19,165 nucleotides of DNA from Candidatus Latescibacterota bacterium (GCA_022827165.1 JAJDTN010000117.1:1-19165); one strand, 5' to 3'. Positions 7,690-16,882 are shown, counted from the first letter of the stretch. The notes: generated by a model not told the origin, from the sequence alone. Translations and numbers: made by a program.

Positions 7690-8573
7690 GGCAGGATCCG
7701 CGGAGGCTCGCCCAGCATCAGCAGGTCGGCCAGGGTGAAGGCGAGGTAGGCGACGCTGACGAGGCTGTTCATGGTCATGAAGGCGGTGTTCACCTTGGTC
7801 AGGTCGTCGGGTTTCACCAGGCGGTGCTCCCAGGCGAGCAGGGCGGCGATGGCGGCGACACCGGCGAAGTAGACCAGGTGCAGGCCGGCGGCCAGGCCGA
7901 CCCAGACCATGAACAGCACCGCGAGCAGGTGGAAAAGCCGCGCCAGGCGCAGGGCCCCGGCGAGGCCGAAGCGCGCGGGGATCGAATGCAGGCCGGCCCC
8001 GATGTCGAAGTCGTGATCCTGGCAGGCGTAGAGCACGTCGAACCCGGCGACCCAGGACAGCACGGCCAGGCCGAGGAGGACCGGGGGCAGGTCGAAGCCG
8101 CCGGCCACCGCGACCCAGGCGCCCAGCGGGGCCAGGCCGAGGCTGGCCCCGAGGAAGAGGTGAGAGCCCCAGGTGAAACGCTTGGTGTAGGAGTAGCCGA
8201 GGATCACGGCGAGGGCCACCGGCGACAGGGCCAGGCAGAGCGGGTTCAACTGCCAGGCGGCGGCCACGAAGACCGCCGAGGACAGGACGACGAAGGCGGC
8301 GGCGGCTCCCGTCGACAGGGCCCCGGTGACCAGCTCGCGCTGCGCCGTGCGCGGGTTGTCCGCGTCGATGCGGCGGTCGACGATGCGGTTGAAGCCCATG
8401 GCCGCCGAGCGAGCCGCAACCATGGCGACCACGATCCACAGCACCTGACGGGGGTGAATGCCGGTGACGGCGGCGGCCAGGGCGGCGCCGCTGAGGGCGA
8501 AGGGCAGGGCGAAGATGCTGTGGGAGAACTTGATCAACCGGCCGTAGAGGAGGACCGGGGACAGGACGTTCAT
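7686..8573 (-). CDS. mqnP: UbiA-family menaquinone prenyltransferase MqnP
   Basis: Integral membrane enzyme that attaches the polyprenyl tail to the naphthoate-type head group in the futalosine pathway. The 295-residue protein has about eight or nine hydrophobic segments. It carries both aspartate-rich UbiA motifs: [15 protein letters not shown] (N62, D66, D70) and [12 protein letters not shown], which bind magnesium and the prenyl diphosphate. The second motif in the form YACQD followed by a downstream SIPARFG stretch is typical of the MqnP/UbiA-like branch. ATG at 8573 overlaps the mqnA stop (ATGA), and the gene stop overlaps the dehydratase start. Operon position directly after mqnE, mqnC and mqnA supports MqnP over UbiA (4-hydroxybenzoate) or heme O synthase. 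Confidence 0.9.
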   Translation of the reverse strand: MNVLSPVLLYGRLIKFSHSIFALPFALSGAALAAAVTGIHPRQVLWIVVAMVAARSAAMGFNRIVDRRIDADNPRTAQRELVTGALSTGAAAAFVVLSSAVFVAAAWQLNPLCLALSPVALAVILGYSYTKRFTWGSHLFLGASLGLAPLGAWVAVAGGFDLPPVLLGLAVLSWVAGFDVLYACQDHDFDIGAGLHSIPARFGLAGALRLARLFHLLAVLFMVWVGLAAGLHLVYFAGVAAIAALLAWEHRLVKPDDLTKVNTAFMTMNSLVSVAYLAFTLADLLMLGEPPRILP

Positions 8574-9379
8574 GTGTAGAAGCGCAACTCCGGGACGGAC
8601 TCGATCAGCCCGTGACCGTGGGCGAGGCGGTAGAACTCGGTGAGGCCGGCCACCTGGGCCGGCCCCAGGTCGTAGCAGATGTGATCGCGGAGATAGCTTT
8701 CGTAGAGCTCGGCAGAGCCGGTACGCTCGCGCTGGAAGCCGGCGGCGATCTCGGCCATGTGCGCAACTCCTTCGCGGCGGGCCCTCTGCAGGCGGGCCAC
8801 GTGCTCGGCGGCGACCGCCTCTTTCTGTCCCGCCCAGAAGGCGAAGACGCCGGGCCGGCGGGTAAGCTCGTGCCATTCCCGGCCCAGGTCCAGACTGGAG
8901 CGGCCGGCGGCGCCATCGGGGCCGACCAGGGGAAGCACCGGGTCCCCGATCAGCAGGGCGGCGTCGGCGCCGTGGAGCATGGCATCGAGGTCCGGGGGAG
9001 CCGCGGCGATCTCGGGATCGATGCCGTAGCGCTCTCGAAGCAGGATCTGCAGCAGCACCACCGAGGTGCGGGAGCTGGTGTCGGCGGCGACCCGGCGCAC
9101 GCGGTCCAGTCGCCCCCGGTAGAACAGGCGCACGGTCAGGACCTCACCCTCGGAGCCGATGGCCAGTCCGGGGACGATCCGGAGGCCGGCGCCCCGCCGC
9201 GCGTACTCCACCGTGGGGATCAGGCCGACATCGAGGCGGCCGGAGGCGAGACGATCGGCGCAGGCCGAGGGCACGCCATAATCCACCTCGAAGAGGTCGT
9301 CCTGATCGAGACCGTAGGTGAGAGGCCGGGAGTTGAGATAGCTCACCGCGCCGAGGCGGACGCGGCGATGGGCGCTCAT
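8570..9379 (-). CDS. mqnA: Chorismate dehydratase MqnA
   Basis: First committed enzyme of the futalosine route: removes water from chorismate to give 3-[(1-carboxyvinyl)oxy]benzoate. The 269-residue protein has the periplasmic-binding-protein-like fold signature of MqnA, with [15 protein letters not shown] at the N-terminus. Further along come [24 protein letters not shown] as two adjacent blocks, then [16 protein letters not shown] and GDPVLPL. ATG at 9379 overlaps the mqnC stop by 4 nt (ATGA). No signal peptide is visible, as expected for a cytoplasmic enzyme. MqnD is a structural relative, but the YLNSRPL start and the DVGLIP motif favour MqnA. Confidence 0.92.
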   Translation of the reverse strand: MSAHRRVRLGAVSYLNSRPLTYGLDQDDLFEVDYGVPSACADRLASGRLDVGLIPTVEYARRGAGLRIVPGLAIGSEGEVLTVRLFYRGRLDRVRRVAADTSSRTSVVLLQILLRERYGIDPEIAAAPPDLDAMLHGADAALLIGDPVLPLVGPDGAAGRSSLDLGREWHELTRRPGVFAFWAGQKEAVAAEHVARLQRARREGVAHMAEIAAGFQRERTGSAELYESYLRDHICYDLGPAQVAGLTEFYRLAHGHGLIESVPELRFYT

Positions 9380-10533
9380 GAAGCGGCGGCGTGCTGCAGG
9401 GCCTGCAGGCGGGGCCGGGTGGTCACCCTCTCGTAGCGCGTGTTGCGCCGCACCGGGTCGAACCCGGCGTCGCGGATCAGCCGTTCCATGTTCGCCAGGT
9501 CCATCTCGTTGGTGTGGCTCGTGCCGGCGGCGCTGACCACGTTCTCCTCGAGCATGGTGCTGCCGAAATCGTCGATCCCGCAGCGCAGGCTGACCTGCGC
9601 GATCCGCGGCCCCTGGGTAACCCAGGAGGCCTGGAAGTGGTCGAAGTTGTCGAGGAAGAGGCGGCTCACGGCGACAGTCCGCAGGTGATCGTAGCCGCTC
9701 GCCTTGACGCCGTTCCAGCGCGCCGAATCGGCGCCGAGGTCGGTCTCGTCGGGCTGGAAGTTCCAGGCGATGAAGGCGGTGAAACCGCCGGTCTCGTCCT
9801 GCAGGTCGCGCAGCAGGCGCAGGTGTTCGAGGCGGTTCTCGACGCTCTCCACGTGGCCGTACATCATCGTCGCCGTGGTGCGCATGCCGAGTCCGTGGGC
9901 AACGCGGTGCACGTCGAGCCACTCGTCGGTGCGGTCCTTGCGGAAGCCGATGACGTCGCGCACCTCGTCCACCAGGATCTCGGCGCCGGCGCCGGGGATC
10001 GAGTCGAGGCCGGCGTCGCGCAGCCGGCGGATCGTCTCCTCCAGGGAGAGCTTCGACAGGTGGGCGATGTAGATGATCTCGGTGGCCGACAGGCAGTGGA
10101 GCTGCACCGAGGGGTAGCGGTCGCGGATGCGGCTGAGCAGGTCCTCGTAGTAGTCGAGGCGCAGCTTCGGGTTGAGTCCTCCCTGCATGAGGATCTCGTT
10201 CGACTTGGGCTCGTCGCCGCCGAAGTCCACGAGCTCGTCGATCTTGGCGAAGATCTCGTCGTTGGGGAGGGTGTAGCCCTCGTCGGACCCCGGGGGCCGG
10301 TAGAAGGCGCAGAAGTCGCACCTCACCCAGCAGACGTTGGTGTAGTTGATGTTGCGGCCCACGTTGTAGGTGACCACCGGCTCGGGGTGCTTCCGCATCC
10401 GCACCTCGTGGGCCAGCATGCTCAGCTCCGCCACGTTGGGATGGGCGAAGAGCCGGCGGGCGTCGTCGACGGTCAGCCGCTGGCCCCGGACGACCTTCCT
10501 GCCGAGGTCCTCGATCCCCCGGGACCCGTTCAT
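9376..10533 (-). CDS. mqnC: Cyclic dehypoxanthinyl futalosine synthase MqnC (radical SAM)
   Basis: Radical SAM enzyme that cyclises dehypoxanthine futalosine, the third reaction on the way to the naphthoate ring. The 385-residue protein has the [4Fe-4S] motif CWVRCDFC (C68, C72, C75). Around it are GRNINYTNVC and CAFYRPPGSDEGY, followed by LMQGGLNPKL, TATMMYGHVE, DETGGFTAFIAWNFQ and DDFGSTMLEENVVSAAG, all typical of MqnC. ATG at 10533 overlaps the mqnE stop (ATGA). The open frame upstream to 11553 is shadow inside mqnE. It shares about the same architecture as its neighbour MqnE; the two are separated by their diagnostic blocks FAWNFQ-type versus PLSFHPE-type. Confidence 0.93.
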   Translation of the reverse strand: MNGSRGIEDLGRKVVRGQRLTVDDARRLFAHPNVAELSMLAHEVRMRKHPEPVVTYNVGRNINYTNVCWVRCDFCAFYRPPGSDEGYTLPNDEIFAKIDELVDFGGDEPKSNEILMQGGLNPKLRLDYYEDLLSRIRDRYPSVQLHCLSATEIIYIAHLSKLSLEETIRRLRDAGLDSIPGAGAEILVDEVRDVIGFRKDRTDEWLDVHRVAHGLGMRTTATMMYGHVESVENRLEHLRLLRDLQDETGGFTAFIAWNFQPDETDLGADSARWNGVKASGYDHLRTVAVSRLFLDNFDHFQASWVTQGPRIAQVSLRCGIDDFGSTMLEENVVSAAGTSHTNEMDLANMERLIRDAGFDPVRRNTRYERVTTRPRLQALQHAAAS

Positions 10534-11657
10534 CCCGCGGCCTCGCCGAGCAGCTCCTCGGTGCCGGCCACCACGTTGTAGAGGCTGTCGCGCTCCACCG
10601 GTTTCCTCCCGGCTTCCACGATGCGGCCCAGCAGCTCCCGCTGCGTCAGCCGCTGGCGGGTCGCCTCGAAGCTCTCGCGGGTGATCTCGTAGTCCATCAC
10701 CGTGCCGTCGAGATCGTTGGCGCCGTACCAGAGGGCGACCTGGGAGATCTCGATGGTGTTCATGATCCAGAAGGTCTTGATGTGGGGGAAGTTGTCGAGC
10801 ATCAGGCGTCCCACGGCGATCTCGCGCAGATCGAGCTGTCCGGTGGGGCCGGGGAGGTGGTCGATCTCGGTGCGCTCGGGATGGAAGGAGAGAGGGATAT
10901 AGCACAGGAAGCCGCCGGTCTCGTCCTGCACCTCCCGCAGCCGCGTCAGGTGGTAGACCTTCTCCTCCGTGTTCTCCACGTGGCCGTAGAGCATGGTGGC
11001 GTTGGTGGGCAGGCCGCTGCGGTGAGCGGCGGCGGCGATCTCCAGCCAGTCCTCGGAGTCGGCCTTGGTCCAGAACAGGTCCTCCTGGACGCGGTCGGAG
11101 AACACCTCGGCGCCGCCCCCGGGAAGCGACTCCAGGCCGGCCTCGCGCAGATCCGCCAAGACCTCCTCCATGGGCTTGCGGGCCACCCTCTGGATCTGGG
11201 CCATCTCGATCATGGTGAAGGCCTTGAGGTGGGCCTCCGGCCGGGCCGCCTTCATGGCCCGCATCAGGTCGAGGTAGTACTGATACGGCAGCTTGGGGTT
11301 GACGCCTCCCACCATGTGGATCTCGGTGATCGGCGCATCGCCGTAGTCGAGGATGCGGCGCGCCACCTGCTCCGGATCGAGGACATAGCCCCGGTCGTCC
11401 TTCGGCTTGACGTAGAAGGAGCAGAACTTGCACAGCTTGTTGCAGATGTTGGTGTAGTTGATGTGCTGGTTGCGCACGTAGTAGGTGAGATCCCCATGCC
11501 GAGCCTCGCGCACCAGGTTGGCCAGGTACCCGAGGGCGGGAAGGTCGGGGCACTCGTACAGGCGCGAGCCGTCGTCGGCCGACAGGCGCTGGCCGTCGAG
11601 GACCTTGGCGTGCACGTCGGCCAGACCGGCGCGCTCGATTTGTCGTTCGAGGATCAA
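10530..11657 (-). CDS. mqnE: Aminofutalosine synthase MqnE (radical SAM)
   Basis: Radical SAM enzyme that joins the MqnA product to the adenosyl radical of SAM to form 6-amino-6-deoxyfutalosine. The cluster motif is CNKLCKFC (C72, C76, C79), flanked by NQHINYTNIC and SFYVKPKDDRGY. Further family blocks are HMVGGVNPKLPYQYY, TNATMLYGHVEN, DETGGFLCYIPLSFHPE and WYGANDLDGTVMDYEIT. The frame extends upstream without an ATG. TTG at 11657 (375 residues) starts where homologues usually start. A TTG at 11702, one base past the menG stop, would add 15 basic residues and is the alternative. No convincing Shine-Dalgarno was seen for either. The stop overlaps mqnC by 4 nt. Confidence 0.9.
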   Translation of the reverse strand: MILERQIERAGLADVHAKVLDGQRLSADDGSRLYECPDLPALGYLANLVREARHGDLTYYVRNQHINYTNICNKLCKFCSFYVKPKDDRGYVLDPEQVARRILDYGDAPITEIHMVGGVNPKLPYQYYLDLMRAMKAARPEAHLKAFTMIEMAQIQRVARKPMEEVLADLREAGLESLPGGGAEVFSDRVQEDLFWTKADSEDWLEIAAAAHRSGLPTNATMLYGHVENTEEKVYHLTRLREVQDETGGFLCYIPLSFHPERTEIDHLPGPTGQLDLREIAVGRLMLDNFPHIKTFWIMNTIEISQVALWYGANDLDGTVMDYEITRESFEATRQRLTQRELLGRIVEAGRKPVERDSLYNVVAGTEELLGEAAG

Positions 11658-11703
11658 GGGGAGGATTCCGCGGCAGCGTGGTCTCGGGGTGACGCTACCC
11701 AAC

Positions 11704-12447
11704 TTACCCAGGCCCCCCCGGTGCGACAACCCCGGAGCGGGGCACCCGGCCCTGGTACACGGCGCTGATCCCGAGGGTCAGGGGCACGTGGCGGTTGTCC
11801 TCGAAGCCGGCTTCCTCCATGAGCTCGAGGAAGGCCCGGCCCTGGGGAAAGACCCCCACCGACTGCGGCAGGTAGGAGTAGGCCCGGCGGTTGCCGGAGA
11901 TCAGACCCCCGACGACGGGAAGCACGCGGCGGAAGTAGAACCGGTAGAGTTGGCGGAAGCCGAAAAGGGTGGGCTCGGTGAAGTCGAGGACCACCAGCTC
12001 GCCGCCGGGCCGCAGGACGCGGCGGGCCTCGGCGAGACCGGCGGGGATGTCGCCGAAGTTGCGCACGCCGAAGGCCGCCGTCACCAGGTCGAAGCTGCCG
12101 CTGGCGAAGGGCAGGCTCTCGGCATCGCCGCCGAGCCAGTCGATCGGGGGCCCCCCGCCCTCGGCGGCCTTGGGCACTCCCAGGCGGACCATCTCGAGGG
12201 CGACGTCGGCGGCGATGATGCGCTCGGCGCCCAGCCGCCGCGCGGCGATGGCGAGATCGCCGGTTCCGGCGGCCACGTCGAGCAGGCGCCGGGGGGCCTC
12301 GTGGCGCACGAGGGACAGGGCCCGCCGCCTCCAGTAGATGTCGATACCGGCGCTCAGCAAGTGGTTGAGCAGGTCGTAGCGGTGGGCGATGGCGTTGAAC
12401 ATCTCCCGGACGGCCCGCTTGCGCTGATTCACCTCTATGCCGGTCAT
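11704..12447 (-). CDS. menG: Demethylmenaquinone methyltransferase MenG/UbiE
   Basis: SAM-dependent C-methyltransferase that carries out the final step, demethylmenaquinone to menaquinone. The 247-residue protein shows the UbiE/COQ5 signatures: VREMFNAIAHRYDLLNHLLS at the N-terminus, motif I LLDVAAGTGDLAI (about 55-67), AFGVRNFGD, and EARRVLRPGGELVVLDF, then the SYLPQSVGVFP block. ATG at 12447 is the family start. It opens the minus-strand menaquinone operon, with mqnE 46 nt (or 1 nt, with the alternative TTG) downstream. Its 5' end faces the histidine kinase across only 40 bp, so its promoter must lie in that gap or inside the kinase gene. In a futalosine organism MenG is the reasonable name; UbiE activity on ubiquinone is unlikely without other ubi genes. 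Confidence 0.92.
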   Translation of the reverse strand: MTGIEVNQRKRAVREMFNAIAHRYDLLNHLLSAGIDIYWRRRALSLVRHEAPRRLLDVAAGTGDLAIAARRLGAERIIAADVALEMVRLGVPKAAEGGGPPIDWLGGDAESLPFASGSFDLVTAAFGVRNFGDIPAGLAEARRVLRPGGELVVLDFTEPTLFGFRQLYRFYFRRVLPVVGGLISGNRRAYSYLPQSVGVFPQGRAFLELMEEAGFEDNRHVPLTLGISAVYQGRVPRSGVVAPGGPG

Positions 12448-12487
12448 CTAGGGGCGGTCCCTCGCGGCCCTTTCGGTGGACGTATTC

Positions 12488-13576
12488 ATGAGTGAGCGCG
12501 AGCCTACCGGTTCCGGGAACCGGTGTCAATCGGACGTGGGGCGGGCAGCTCTGGCCTGGGAGGCCCTGCGGGCCATGCCCGACGCGGTGGTGCTCTTCGA
12601 CGACGGAGGTGCCGTCTGCTTCGCCAATAGGGTGGCTTCCGAGCTGCTGGGGGAGGCCGCGCAGGCCGGGGCGAGCCGGAGCGCCGCCCTCGAGCGCTCG
12701 GCCCCCCTGGCGGACCTGGTGAGCCAGGCCTGGCGCAGCCGAAACCCGCGCACGGCGGTGGACGTGCCCTGCGACGGCCGCCGCCTGCGGGCCTGGGTGA
12801 CCCCCTTCGACGGGGGCTGCCTGCTCATTCTGCGCGAGTCCACGGGGGATCCCCCCGACCGGCACCTGTGGCAGGCGGAGCGGATGGCGGCCCTCGGGCG
12901 GCTGGCCGGATCGGTGGCCCACGAGGTGCGCAATCCCCTCGGCGCGGTGGACATTCAGCTTCAGCTGCTGGCCCGGGACGCCGAGTCCCTCGGGGAAGAG
13001 ACCGCCGACCGCGTGCGCGAGCGCGTCGGCCGGGCGCGGGCGGAGGTCCGCCGACTCGACGGCATCGTGCAGAACTTCCTCCGGTTCTCGCGCCCGCCCG
13101 AGGTGCGCCTGGCGCCGACGGACCCGGCCCTGGTGGTGCAGCGCATGCACGAGCTGGTTGCACCCGAGGCCCGGGAGCGGGGCATCCGTCTAGAGCTGGT
13201 CCTGCCGGCGCAAGTCCCGCCGGTGCACGCCGACGAGAACATGCTCAGCCAGGCGCTGCTGAACGTGCTGATCAACGCCTTCCAGGCGGTGGAGGAGGCC
13301 GGCGAGGATGCCCTCGTGGAGCTGACTCTCGAGGAGGCGCAGCCGGCGGAGGTGCGGATCCAGGTGAACGACAACGGTTGCGGAGTGGCCCCCGAGGATC
13401 TGGAGAGGGTTTTCGAGTACTACTATACTACCAAGGACAGCGGCACCGGCCTGGGACTCTCCATCGCCCAGGGCATCCTGCGGCAGCACGGCGGCAGCCT
13501 GCATCTGACCAGCCGCCCCCAGGGCGGAACCACTGTCTCCCTTCTCCTGCCCACCGGTTCCCCCAACCCCTCCTGA
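12488..13576 (+). CDS. Soluble NtrB-like sensor histidine kinase with PAS domain
   Basis: A 362-residue cytoplasmic sensor kinase with no hydrophobic segment long enough to cross a membrane. An N-terminal PAS-like domain (about 25-120, with MPDAVVLFDDGGAVCFANRVA) is followed by the HisKA dimerisation domain with phospho-acceptor H145 in VAHEVRNPLG. The ATPase domain has an N-box NVLINAFQAV, G1 DNGCGV, F-box YYYTTK and G2 GTGLGL. PAS-HisKA-HATPase without membrane segments is the NtrB layout. ATG at 12488 has GGTGG 8 nt upstream; a GTG at 12476 would add four residues. The response regulator follows 22 nt downstream. The PAS ligand is not predictable. It is divergent from menG. Confidence 0.88.
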   Translation: MSEREPTGSGNRCQSDVGRAALAWEALRAMPDAVVLFDDGGAVCFANRVASELLGEAAQAGASRSAALERSAPLADLVSQAWRSRNPRTAVDVPCDGRRLRAWVTPFDGGCLLILRESTGDPPDRHLWQAERMAALGRLAGSVAHEVRNPLGAVDIQLQLLARDAESLGEETADRVRERVGRARAEVRRLDGIVQNFLRFSRPPEVRLAPTDPALVVQRMHELVAPEARERGIRLELVLPAQVPPVHADENMLSQALLNVLINAFQAVEEAGEDALVELTLEEAQPAEVRIQVNDNGCGVAPEDLERVFEYYYTTKDSGTGLGLSIAQGILRQHGGSLHLTSRPQGGTTVSLLLPTGSPNPS

Positions 13577-13598
13577 GCCCTCGCCGCCTCACCCTCGC

Positions 13599-14987
<1,389 letters not shown>

Positions 14988-15002
14988 TCTGCTGCAGGAA
15001 TT

Positions 15003-15036
15003 GCACGCCGGCCCCGGAACGCCCGCCGGCAAGTGC
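15003..15036 (+). other. Hairpin downstream of the response regulator
   Basis: GCAC-GCCGGC (15003-15012) pairs with GCCGGC-AA-GTGC (15025-15036), giving a 6-bp plus 4-bp stem with an AA bulge and a 12-nt loop. It starts 15 nt past the regulator stop and lies ahead of promoter P2. There is no T-run, so at best it is a weak terminator. Confidence 0.35.
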
Positions 15037-15105
15037 CGTCAGCGCTCCGGCCTTCCTTCCATAACTCCAGCAATAACCATCATATACGTGTGTTCCCGGT
15101 GTCTT

Positions 15106-15121
15106 TGGCACCGACTTTGCA
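15106..15121 (+). promoter_or_regulatory. Sigma54 (-24/-12) promoter P2
   Basis: TGGCAC (15106-15111), five bases, then TTGCA (15117-15121) matches the sigma54 consensus, with GG and GC 12 nt apart and CTT in front, as in P1. The upstream 40 bases are unusually AT-rich (CAATAACCATCATATACG), as expected of a bendable promoter region. Predicted start is near 15132. It lies 118 nt past the NtrC-type gene and would drive the EIIA-like gene and probably the sigma factor behind it. Confidence 0.7.
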
Positions 15122-15207
15122 TGTGACACCACGGGCGGGAACCCGAACGCCCCGAGGCACCTCCCGACGCCGGACCGCTACCGGGGTCGGGATCATCGAT
15201 GTGACAC
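15121..15207 (+). repeat. Pair of ATGTGACAC direct repeats around the P2 leader
   Basis: The 9-mer ATGTGACAC occurs at 15121-15129, overlapping the P2 -12 element and start region, and again at 15199-15207. The copies are 78 nt apart on the same strand. They could be protein sites or coincidence; no other copy was noticed in the window. Confidence 0.3.
15163..15191 (+). other. Stem-loop in the P2 transcript leader
   Basis: CCCGAC-G-CCGG (15163-15173) pairs with CCGG-G-GTCGGG (15181-15191), a 10-bp stem with one internal G/G mismatch and a 7-nt loop. It lies about 30 nt into the predicted P2 transcript and roughly 90 nt before the EIIA-like start. No riboswitch family was recognised. Confidence 0.4.
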
Positions 15208-15283
15208 GTTCCGCGGTTTCCACCCGTTCCCGGAGCGCAAGAATTGCAGCCCTTTGGCCCGGCACCCTCGAGTTGTCCTGCGG

Positions 15284-15820
15284 ATGTACGGCACTTTGAC
15301 CAGTGATCGGGGGGTGGGTGCAGAATATGCGCCCGCCGCTGCCGGTGAGTTGGCGGACATCGTCTCTCACCCCGCCCTGATGATTCCGGAGTTGGCCGCA
15401 GACAGCAAGATCGCGGCCATCAAGGAGCTCGCCGACCGCCTCCGAGGGCAGGAGGTGGTCGAGGACAGCCTCGCCTTCATGCAGGCGGTACTCGAACGCG
15501 AGAACCTGAGCAGCACGGTCCTGGCCGACGGACGCATCGCTCTGCCCCATGCCCGGGGCCGCATGGTGCGCCGCCTGGGCCTGGCCATGGCCCGCACGAA
15601 GGCGCCGATCGAGTTCCCCTCGGGCGACGATCGCCAGGAGGTCGGCATGATCTGCCTGATCGCCGTGCCCTTTGATGCCCCCGGCCTCTACCTGAGGCTG
15701 CTGGGGGCGCTGGCCCGGGTCTTCGGAGACGCGGATTTCGTCTCGGCCATGGAGCACGCCGAGACGGCCGAGGAGATGCAGTTCCTGCTGGTGGACCGGG
15801 CGCGATGGATCGAGTCGTGA
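15284..15820 (+). CDS. PTS EIIA(Ntr)/fructose-type phosphocarrier-like protein
   Basis: A 178-residue single-domain protein of the PTS EIIA-2 (mannitol/fructose/Ntr) family. The active-site stretch GRIALPHAR places the phosphorylatable histidine at H89, as in GIAIPHGR of PtsN. KIAAIKELADRL precedes it and LRLLGALARVFGDADFV follows, both typical of the fold. No EIIB, EIIC or HPr gene is nearby, so a regulatory PtsN-like role is more likely than sugar transport. ATG at 15284 is the only ATG near the expected N-terminus. GTG at 15314 or TTG at 15254 are alternatives, and none has a clear ribosome-binding site. It lies downstream of sigma54 promoter P2, and the sigma-factor gene follows after 49 nt. 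Confidence 0.82.
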   Translation: MYGTLTSDRGVGAEYAPAAAGELADIVSHPALMIPELAADSKIAAIKELADRLRGQEVVEDSLAFMQAVLERENLSSTVLADGRIALPHARGRMVRRLGLAMARTKAPIEFPSGDDRQEVGMICLIAVPFDAPGLYLRLLGALARVFGDADFVSAMEHAETAEEMQFLLVDRARWIES

Positions 15821-15869
15821 GCGCGCCCCCGAACCGGAAGAGATATCCCTAACCGATCAAGGAGTTGTG

Positions 15870-16742
15870 ATGGCTTACCCTCTGCATGAGGTCCTCAACA
15901 AGGAAGAGAGCACTCTCAGGCTCTACTTCGACGACATCGCCGATTCCACCCCCCTGTCGCGGGAAGAGGAGGTGGCGCTGTCGGCTCGCATTCACGCCGG
16001 CGACATGGGGGCCCGCGACGAGCTGGTGCAGGCCAACCTGCGCTTCGTCATCGACGTGGCCAAGAACTACCAGAACCGCGGCCTGTCGCTGGCCGACCTG
16101 ATCAGCGCCGGCAACGTCGGCCTGATGACGGCCGCCGAGCGGTTCGACGGCACCAAGGGCTTCAAGTTCATCTCCTATGCCGTGTGGTGGATCAAGCAGT
16201 CGATCCTGCAGACGATCGCCGACCACGCCCGCACCGTGCGCCTGCCCCTGAACAAGCTGAGCCTGCTCAAGGACATCTCGCGGGCGTCCCACAAGCTCGG
16301 CCAGGGCCGCGACACCGAGCCCGAGATCGAGGAGATCGCCGCCGAGCTGCAGGTCTCTCCGCAGGAGGTGCAGGACACGATCCTGAGCGCCCGCTCGGTC
16401 CGCTCCCTCGACGAGAGCTTCGAGGAGGACGACGAGCGCAGCCTGATGAACGTGCTGCGCGACGACGACCAGGCACCGCCCGACGGGGACGTGATGGAGG
16501 AGACGGCGCGGCGCCAGCTGGAGAACGTGCTGGAGGCCCTGGACGAGCGCGAGTTCAAGATCATCCGCCTCTACTTCGGTCTTGAGGGCGCCGAGGCGAT
16601 GACCCTGGAGCAGATCGGCGGCCTGATGAACCTGACCCGCGAGCGCGTCCGGCAGTTGAAGGAGCGCGCCCTGGGCAAGTTGCGGCACCCCCAGCGCTAC
16701 CATGCGCTGATGGCGATCTGCGACGAGACGGAGGTGTTCTGA
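15870..16742 (+). CDS. RpoD-type (sigma70 group 1/2) RNA polymerase sigma factor lacking region 1.1
   Basis: A 290-residue sigma factor with regions 1.2, 2, 3 and 4 but no region 1.1. Region 2 holds RFVIDVAKNYQNRGLSLADLI, spread over 2.1-2.2, and FISYAVWWIKQSI (2.3-2.4, -10 recognition and melting). Region 4.2 has the helix-turn-helix with LTRERVRQLKERAL (-35 recognition). The length is like RpoS/SigA-type factors of phyla whose housekeeping sigma is short, so it may be the primary factor or a group 2 alternative. ATG at 15870 is chosen because AAGGAG (15859-15864) lies 5 nt upstream; a GTG at 15867 is too close. An intrinsic terminator follows. It is probably cotranscribed with the EIIA-like gene. 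Confidence 0.9.
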   Translation: MAYPLHEVLNKEESTLRLYFDDIADSTPLSREEEVALSARIHAGDMGARDELVQANLRFVIDVAKNYQNRGLSLADLISAGNVGLMTAAERFDGTKGFKFISYAVWWIKQSILQTIADHARTVRLPLNKLSLLKDISRASHKLGQGRDTEPEIEEIAAELQVSPQEVQDTILSARSVRSLDESFEEDDERSLMNVLRDDDQAPPDGDVMEETARRQLENVLEALDEREFKIIRLYFGLEGAEAMTLEQIGGLMNLTRERVRQLKERALGKLRHPQRYHALMAICDETEVF

Positions 16743-16776
16743 GCGGCGCCTGAACGCTTGCAGCAAGGCCTTTCCG

Positions 16777-16810
16777 GAGAGCCGGTCCCCCTCGGGGGCC
16801 GGCTCTCTTT
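16777..16810 (+). terminator. Intrinsic terminator after the sigma-factor gene
   Basis: A 14-bp stem (16777-16790 with 16794-16807, one G-U pair) closes a CTC loop and is followed by TTT. It starts 34 nt past the stop codon and is the best Rho-independent terminator in the window, although the T-run is short. Confidence 0.75.
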
Positions 16811-16837
16811 GTAGGATGGCGTGGTTCCTGTAACATG

Positions 16838-16866
16838 GAAATTTCGGTTGAGAACACCGAATTTTC
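16838..16866. promoter_or_regulatory. AT-rich inverted repeat, candidate operator
   Basis: GAAATTTCGGT (16838-16848) and ACCGAATTTTC (16856-16866) are inverted copies matching at 10 of 11 positions around a 7-nt centre. The repeat covers the -35 and most of the spacer of the promoter at 16848-16876, so a dimeric repressor bound here would block transcription. No regulator gene is adjacent. Confidence 0.5.
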
Positions 16867-16876
16867 ACTGTAAATT
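16848..16876 (+). promoter_or_regulatory. Sigma70-type promoter for the ATPase operon, likely leaderless
   Basis: TTGAGA (16848-16853), a 17-nt spacer and TAAATT (16871-16876) give a good -35/-10 pair. Transcription would start near 16882-16884, at the GTG start codon itself (16883). No Shine-Dalgarno precedes that GTG, which fits a leaderless mRNA. Confidence 0.5.
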
Positions 16877-16882
16877 CCCTTC

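Noticed and set aside
5923..7749. Plus-strand open frame of 608 codons opposite the dehydratase
   Set aside because: The minus-strand dehydratase is recognised along its whole length; this frame has no recognisable domain and biased composition.
9376..11553. 725-codon minus-strand frame as one fused gene
   Set aside because: Only the part from 10533 encodes MqnC; the rest is an out-of-frame reading of mqnE and looks like Arg/Pro/Gly-rich noise.
15076..15105. Activator site for P2 in the AT-rich stretch
   Set aside because: CCATCATATACG looks loosely like the P1 palindrome but is not an inverted repeat, so no site is claimed.
15254..15268. TTTGGCCCGGCACC as another sigma54 promoter
   Set aside because: The -24 element is broken by an insertion and no TTGC follows at the right distance.
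15033..15299. Possible small plus-strand gene of 88 codons in the gap before the EIIA-like gene
   Set aside because: It spans the sigma54 promoter, has no ribosome-binding site or recognisable domain, and overlaps the EIIA start.
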